DNA from: Priapulus caudatus
Lineage: Eukaryota > Priapulida > Priapulimorpha > Priapulimorphida > Priapulidae
DNA: 23,561 bases
Direction of reading: 5' to 3'
Assembly: GCF_000485595.1 (NCBI RefSeq)
Contig: NW_014578155.1
Location: 77,373-100,933, forward strand
Part shown: positions 19,740 through 23,561 of the stretch, piece after piece
Layout of the letters: the number at the start of each line of letters is the position of its first letter
Position numbering within the stretch: the first letter of the stretch is position 1
Made by a program: the position numbers and the translations under genes
Notes under the pieces: generated by a model
Told to the model about the DNA's origin: nothing
Databases searched by the model: none
Seen by the model: the letters and a program-made list of their open reading frames with translations, nothing else

Positions 19740-20140
19740 TGTGACCTCCAATTTCGGCACAGTGATGGCTTTTCCTACCATGATGCTCTATACACGACTA
19801 TCACGAGGCTAGGTCGAGCGCGTTAGCATTTGTGCCGCAATTCTGCATTTTTTCCCTATACCTTAAGAGTAAGGAGTGAATGTTTCCCCCTTATTTTACA
19901 CCTCTTGAGCCCTTGCCTGTGACGCCCGAACAGCTTCGAGAATGCCCAACTCGTTTTGACTGATCGCCCCCCAATGTGGCCGAAATATCCGTGACCGTAC
20001 GTCGACGGTTAACGATTGTGGCCCAGCTGTTGACGGACGCACGGACGGACCTGCTCGGACGGACGGACGGACGGACGCTGGACGGACGAATCATGAGCGA
20101 TTCTACAGAGCCTGCCATCTGCTATGTCAGATGAGCTAAA
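19740..20140 (+). repeat. Repeat with GGAC tandem and AGCTAA-A tail, copy 1
   Basis: A unique-looking 5' part leads to a GTTGACGGACGCACGGACGG core and (GGAC)n tandem (about 20031-20080), then CTGCTATGTCAG and GATGAGCTAAAAAAAT at the end. The same order (GTTGACGGA, GGACGGACGG, CAATAGCTCAG, GAGAGCTAATAAAAAT) recurs at about 21200-21317. The A-rich tail on the same strand would suit a retrotransposed 3' end, but the class is not proven. Confidence 0.6.
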
Positions 20141-21040
20141 AAAATAAGTGTCAATGAACACTGTAGGCTCACACGAACAAAAATGAGACACAATATGATG
20201 GTAGTAGAAAGTCAGTGTTTAATTGAGCAATGCCATCGACGTACATTATAGACAACGAAAGAGTATATATGGGAGAACTCCCATTATATATTCTTGATTA
20301 ATGTATATTGTAATTTTTATGGTGAAAATAAATGTTTTGAGATTGTGAAAGTCTGAGATGTGGGCGAGTGATGGGACGTTACATCAGGTAAATAGATGCC
20401 ATTTAACATTTTTATAATATTCAGATTATAGGCACTGCCTTAAAAGCGGAGCTCTCGCGATGTGTAACGTGTAAGATTTGAGAAGATACGCTTATTCCCA
20501 GCCGTAGCTGCTATATACGCCAGATGACAATGTTGTTTCCTCTCCCAGAACCACAACTTTTTGCGAAAGGTTAAGTTGGGTTTGGCATGAAGTGGTTTAC
20601 TTCGTATACGAGTTTTTCTAGGCAGTAGAGCACAGGTTGCCATCTGTTATATCGCAATAATAATTTTAAAATCCCCAAAATGAATCACACATTTGTGAAC
20701 GGTAGATGCGCTATACCGCTTTGATGTTATCTTAGCGATGGCATTCGAAATAAATGAATAATGCTGCATTGCGACATGTTTTGTAAAACTTACTCTAATA
20801 TAGACTGTTATATTCGGCAGGTGTAGGAGGAAATACTCCAAATCTTGGCATTAAAGATTTGTCAATGAAATCTTGTAAGAACGAACCAGACGCAGTGTGA
20901 CAACCACAGACTTTATTGCTGCCGTGTCTTATATAAGTATGTCTATATAATTTGCCATAAACTGACCAAATCTTTCATGAAAATGCATAAATTTGTTAAT
21001 AAATAGTCAAAACCCTTATTCATGATCACGCATACCAGAA
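20141..21040. other. Intergenic stretch, no gene supported
   Basis: Open frames on the minus strand (20440-20643, 20647-20841) show no recognised domain. A small hairpin TATGGGAG/CTCCCATTATA lies near 20265-20288. A coding-like 25-codon stretch ends at TGA 20900 but has a poor acceptor. Confidence 0.4.
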
Positions 21041-21317
21041 AATGAGCAAAAATCCGTTGAACCTGAACTGATTAATGGCAATTCCCATTTTTGCCAAAAA
21101 ATTGCCGTGGCTCGAAAGTACGTCGACTGGCGTGCTCCAAAATAGGACGTTCAATATGGGAGCATAGCAGTAACAACTATACCCAATTTCAAACATGTGG
21201 GTCAAACGGTTCCTGAGTTATCGTTGACCGTAGCCAAATGTTGACGGAAGGACGGACGGACGACGACCTATGGCAATAGCTCAGCTTGATGATGTCAAGG
21301 AGAGCTAATAAAAATGT
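21041..21317 (+). repeat. Repeat with GGAC tandem and AGCTAA-A tail, copy 2
   Basis: Shares the ordered 3' features of the copy at 19740-20140: a GTTGACGGA start of the GGAC tract (about 21241-21262), a CAATAGCTCAG block, and GAGCTAATAAAAAT. The upstream parts of the two copies do not align by eye, so they may be different families sharing a 3' tail. Confidence 0.55.
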
Positions 21318-21346
21318 ATACAAACATGAGCTTCACTGGTTCAACA

Positions 21347-22058
21347 GTTCACTGGTCCTTATTCTATCTCCCGGTAGTATTACAAACTGCGTAGCTTCCT
21401 TCGTTTTGACATAAATCGTACTTTTGCACGACATGGTTTTCTCTTTATTTACCGTTGTTACTGTTGTCTACCCGCAAATTGGATTACAGAGCAACTCGAA
21501 GGCGGAGCGGCAGGGATTTTAGGCCGTAGTCTGAGTGCAGAAAATGCGCTTAGAAATTAAGTTTCGTTGCACCCATGCTGGGTTTAAAGATTAAAACTAT
21601 TTTATTATAGTTAGAATGCCTCGTTTTTATTGTTGAATTCCTCGTTTAAAAAAAAAAAATGCTTGTAAAATATCTGAACTACATCACCCGCAGAGGAACG
21701 ATGCGTATGAATCTTAGTGATTAAATTGACGCTCCAGATGATTGTACCTTTTCGCACGTGTTTTGCATAGCAACCGTTGATATGCAATTACAGGCAAACG
21801 CATGTGTTTACACATTGCGCCCCCTTACGCACTTCGAGAACTGTGAGCACGCTGTACAGAACAATAAAATTGATCCCTGCCCCACCGCCTTCGAGTTTTC
21901 TCCGTAAGAAGAGTTGTGGAATTGCGGGAACACTGCGAATTCCAACAGTAAATAAATTGAAAACCATGTCGTGCAAAAGTACGATTTATGTCAAAACAAA
22001 GGAATTTTTAAGCTATGCGGTTTGTAATTTAATACTACCGGAACTTGGACCAGTGAAC
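21347..22058. mobile_element. 712-bp foldback element with about 180-bp arms
   Basis: The left end GTTCACTGGTCC is mirrored by GGACCAGTGAAC at 22047-22058. Inside, ATAAATCGTACTTTTGCACG and GACATGGTTTTC match exactly in inverted form, and the arm continues to an ACTCGAAGGCGG block at about 21495-21506 (right copy about 21888-21897). No transposase is visible. The flanking duplication is unclear. Arms this long suggest a foldback or Mutator-type non-autonomous element. Confidence 0.8.
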
Positions 22059-22095
22059 AGAAGACGCTCATGTCTATTTTTTATTTTTGTATTCA

Positions 22096-22130
22096 CATCA
22101 AACTCGTACGACAAAATGTAGTGAAATCCA
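22096..22130 (-). repeat. Inverted partner of 18893-18927
   Basis: Reverse complement of the 34-bp block described at 18893. It lies just outside the 712-bp foldback element, and GC-rich GCCGTCGG-type repeats follow (about 22131-22265). Confidence 0.8.
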
Positions 22131-22639
22131 ACCCTCGCCGTAACCGACGACGACTGCCGTCGGTGCCGTCCTTACATGCCGTGCTGCACCTGTAAAATCC
22201 CACATCACCGATGGCAGTCCACTGCCGTGCCCTTTTACGGAACCGCCGTCGACCGGTGCCCTTCCCTAGCTAAAGTTCCTAAACTAACAAGAAGTTCATC
22301 TAATTTCCTGAGAGTCCATACCAAATGCAACGTTTAAAGATTTTAGGCAGAATCTCACACTCACAGTGTTTTGCGTGGCAATATAAATACAACTCAACAA
22401 CACAACTGAGCGCGCGCCGCATACGGCTTACGAGAGATCGAGATCCCAAGTAACACGGCGCGTCAATGCATATATAGTTCAGCTCCATATATCCATATGC
22501 AGCGCAGTGCAGTACAGTTCAATAGATACAGTATACACCCATAGAAATCTATATTGCATGCATAAATAATCCCATGCACAGGTAAATGTAGTATCATGTA
22601 AGTGTACTTTTTCGCATATTTTGAGTATGTAAAGTGTAC

Positions 22640-22800
22640 TTTTTCGCAGATTTTGAGAATTGCCTTGGTGCCCTTCTCAAATTTTGAAAATTGCCTAGGT
22701 GGCCTCAAAAAATCAGAGAATTGCCTAGGTGCCCTTTACTTTGTTACAAAATCCAAGGCAATTTCTCATGTGCCCTTTAAAAACTGCCTTTTGCCCCCTC
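22640..22800. repeat. Degenerate AATTGCCTAGGTGCCCTT repeat
   Basis: At least three forward units of GAATTGCCTAGGTGCCC type (about 22658, 22687, 22718) are followed by an inverted AAGGCAATTTCTC and a further GTGCCCTTTAAAAACTGCC. Two TAAGTGTACTTTTTCGCA-like units precede them. Confidence 0.7.
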
Positions 22801-22895
22801 CTAGGGCTTAAGGCGAGGGCTGGTGAAATCAGTACCGAATATACGTGTCAAACTCAATTTTCATATTACTAGTACTACTACTAGTGTTGCTGATA

Positions 22896-23265
22896 GGGTC
22901 TATGTCTCCCTGGGTACTGCCGGAACGTACCCTGGTACTAAATACTATACTATCTAATATGGCGGACCGTACCTCGCCTACTCCACTAACGAGTCTAGGG
23001 AGTCGCCTACGCCTACTCCCTAACCCTAACTCTAACCCTAACCCTAACCCTAACCATATCAGCTAGATAGTTACCACTGAGGTAGCCACAAGTTCCCACC
23101 TCGCTTAACACTACGTGGCGTAACAGTCAGTCGTACTCCTCCGTCGTGTAACAGTCGGAGAGCCTGGTCGGTTTACCACTGAGGCAGTGAGGGTACGTTC
23201 CGACTTCCGGTATACCGGACCGTACCCAGGGTACGTTCCGGCAGTACCCTGGGGGACATAGACCC
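22896..23265. mobile_element. Telomere-motif MITE, copy C, with internal insertion
   Basis: Same ends and order as copies A and B, flanked by TA on both sides (22894-22895 and 23266-23267). It has the longest telomere-type array of the three, CCCTAAC units at about 23017-23054. About 145 extra bases (about 23066-23210), containing two TTACCACTGAGG blocks and inverted GTAACAGTC motifs, lie between the array and the right arm. Confidence 0.85.
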
Positions 23266-23536
23266 TATGAACACTAGTACTGCTCCTACTACTAGTACTA
23301 CTATACCGTACTTAATTACCTATACCCTCTCATGTATGAGGGGGACATATAGACCCTCTCAGCAGTAGTAGTACTAGTACTACTACTAGTAGTACCGGTA
23401 CTACTACTACTACTAGTAGTACTATTAGTATTAGTAGTAGTAGTACTAATACTGTACTACTACTACTACTACTAGTAGTAGTACTACTACTAGTACTACT
23501 ACTACTAGAACTACTACTACTAGTAGTAGTAGTATT
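23266..23536. repeat. ACT/TAG trinucleotide tract
   Basis: Long interrupted TAC/TAG repeats that can form many hairpins (ACTAGT centres). The Ser/Thr- and Val/Leu-rich open frames here are repeat artefacts. A fragment GAGGGGGACATATAGACCC at 23338-23356 resembles a lone right end of the GGGTCTATG family. Confidence 0.9.
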
Positions 23537-23561
23537 CAGGGGCGGCGCCACAGGGGGGGCA
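23537..23561. mobile_element. Possible transposon end at window edge
   Basis: CAGGGGCGGCGCCACAGGGG at the edge resembles hAT-type termini (CAGGGGC...). The rest of the element would lie outside the window. Confidence 0.35.

Noticed and set aside
20440-20643. Minus-strand frame containing KPNLTFRKK, similar to an ALKBH-type ending
   Set aside because: The resemblance covers only a few residues, with no partner exons and a repeat-rich setting.
20820-20900. Possible last exon (VGGNTPNLGIKDLSMKS...)
   Set aside because: The acceptor is weak, the phase does not fit the candidate exons upstream, and no family is recognised.
23330-23551. Ser/Thr- and Val/Leu-rich open frame
   Set aside because: It is a translation of the ACT/TAG trinucleotide tract.

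Overview
The window looks like nuclear DNA from an invertebrate animal. It is AT-rich, its genes are cut into many short exons by GT-AG introns, it has polyadenylation-type AATAAA signals, and it is dense in short inverted-repeat transposons and microsatellites. I see no bacterial-style operons, rRNA, tRNA or CRISPR. The phylum cannot be fixed from the sequence; the non-chordate guess rests on the style of the repeats and is inference.

Three conserved genes can be reconstructed by joining exons in phase. (1) Minus strand, 8979 to 2313: a 14-exon, 689-residue homologue of the uncharacterised vertebrate protein C18orf63 (DUF4708), ending in a SAP-like segment. (2) Plus strand, 9299 to 14736: NEDD8, the ubiquitin-like modifier of cullins, in five tiny coding exons giving 77 residues, with a one-residue tail after the conjugating Gly-Gly. 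(3) Minus strand, 16933 to 15811: adenine phosphoribosyltransferase (APRT), four exons; the N-terminal exon (about 30 residues) was not found. A fourth, unrecognised plus-strand gene may be represented by exon candidates at 17963-18271 and 19161-19210.

Layout: 1-2312 intergenic with repeats; 2313-8979 C18orf63-like; 8980-9298 a 319-bp divergent promoter shared with NEDD8 and carrying a perfect TCTCGCGAGA palindrome and two CCAAT boxes; 9299-14736 NEDD8, whose introns hold at least five inverted-repeat elements; 14737-15810 the gap between the convergent NEDD8 and APRT 3' ends; 15811-16933 APRT; 16934-23561 mostly repeats with the putative fourth gene. The three genes belong to unrelated pathways (cullin neddylation, purine salvage, unknown), so the only functional link suggested is co-transcription from the divergent promoter.

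The repeat content is the other theme. Three copies of a short element with long terminal inverted repeats carry telomere-type CCCTAA arrays. A 473-bp Mutator-style element has an exact 9-bp target duplication and a GT/GA microsatellite core. A 431-bp element has a 6-bp duplication. A 712-bp foldback has about 180-bp arms. A tandem duplication copies the NEDD8 exon 4 splice donor into the intron. I do not see a new defence or metabolic system here.
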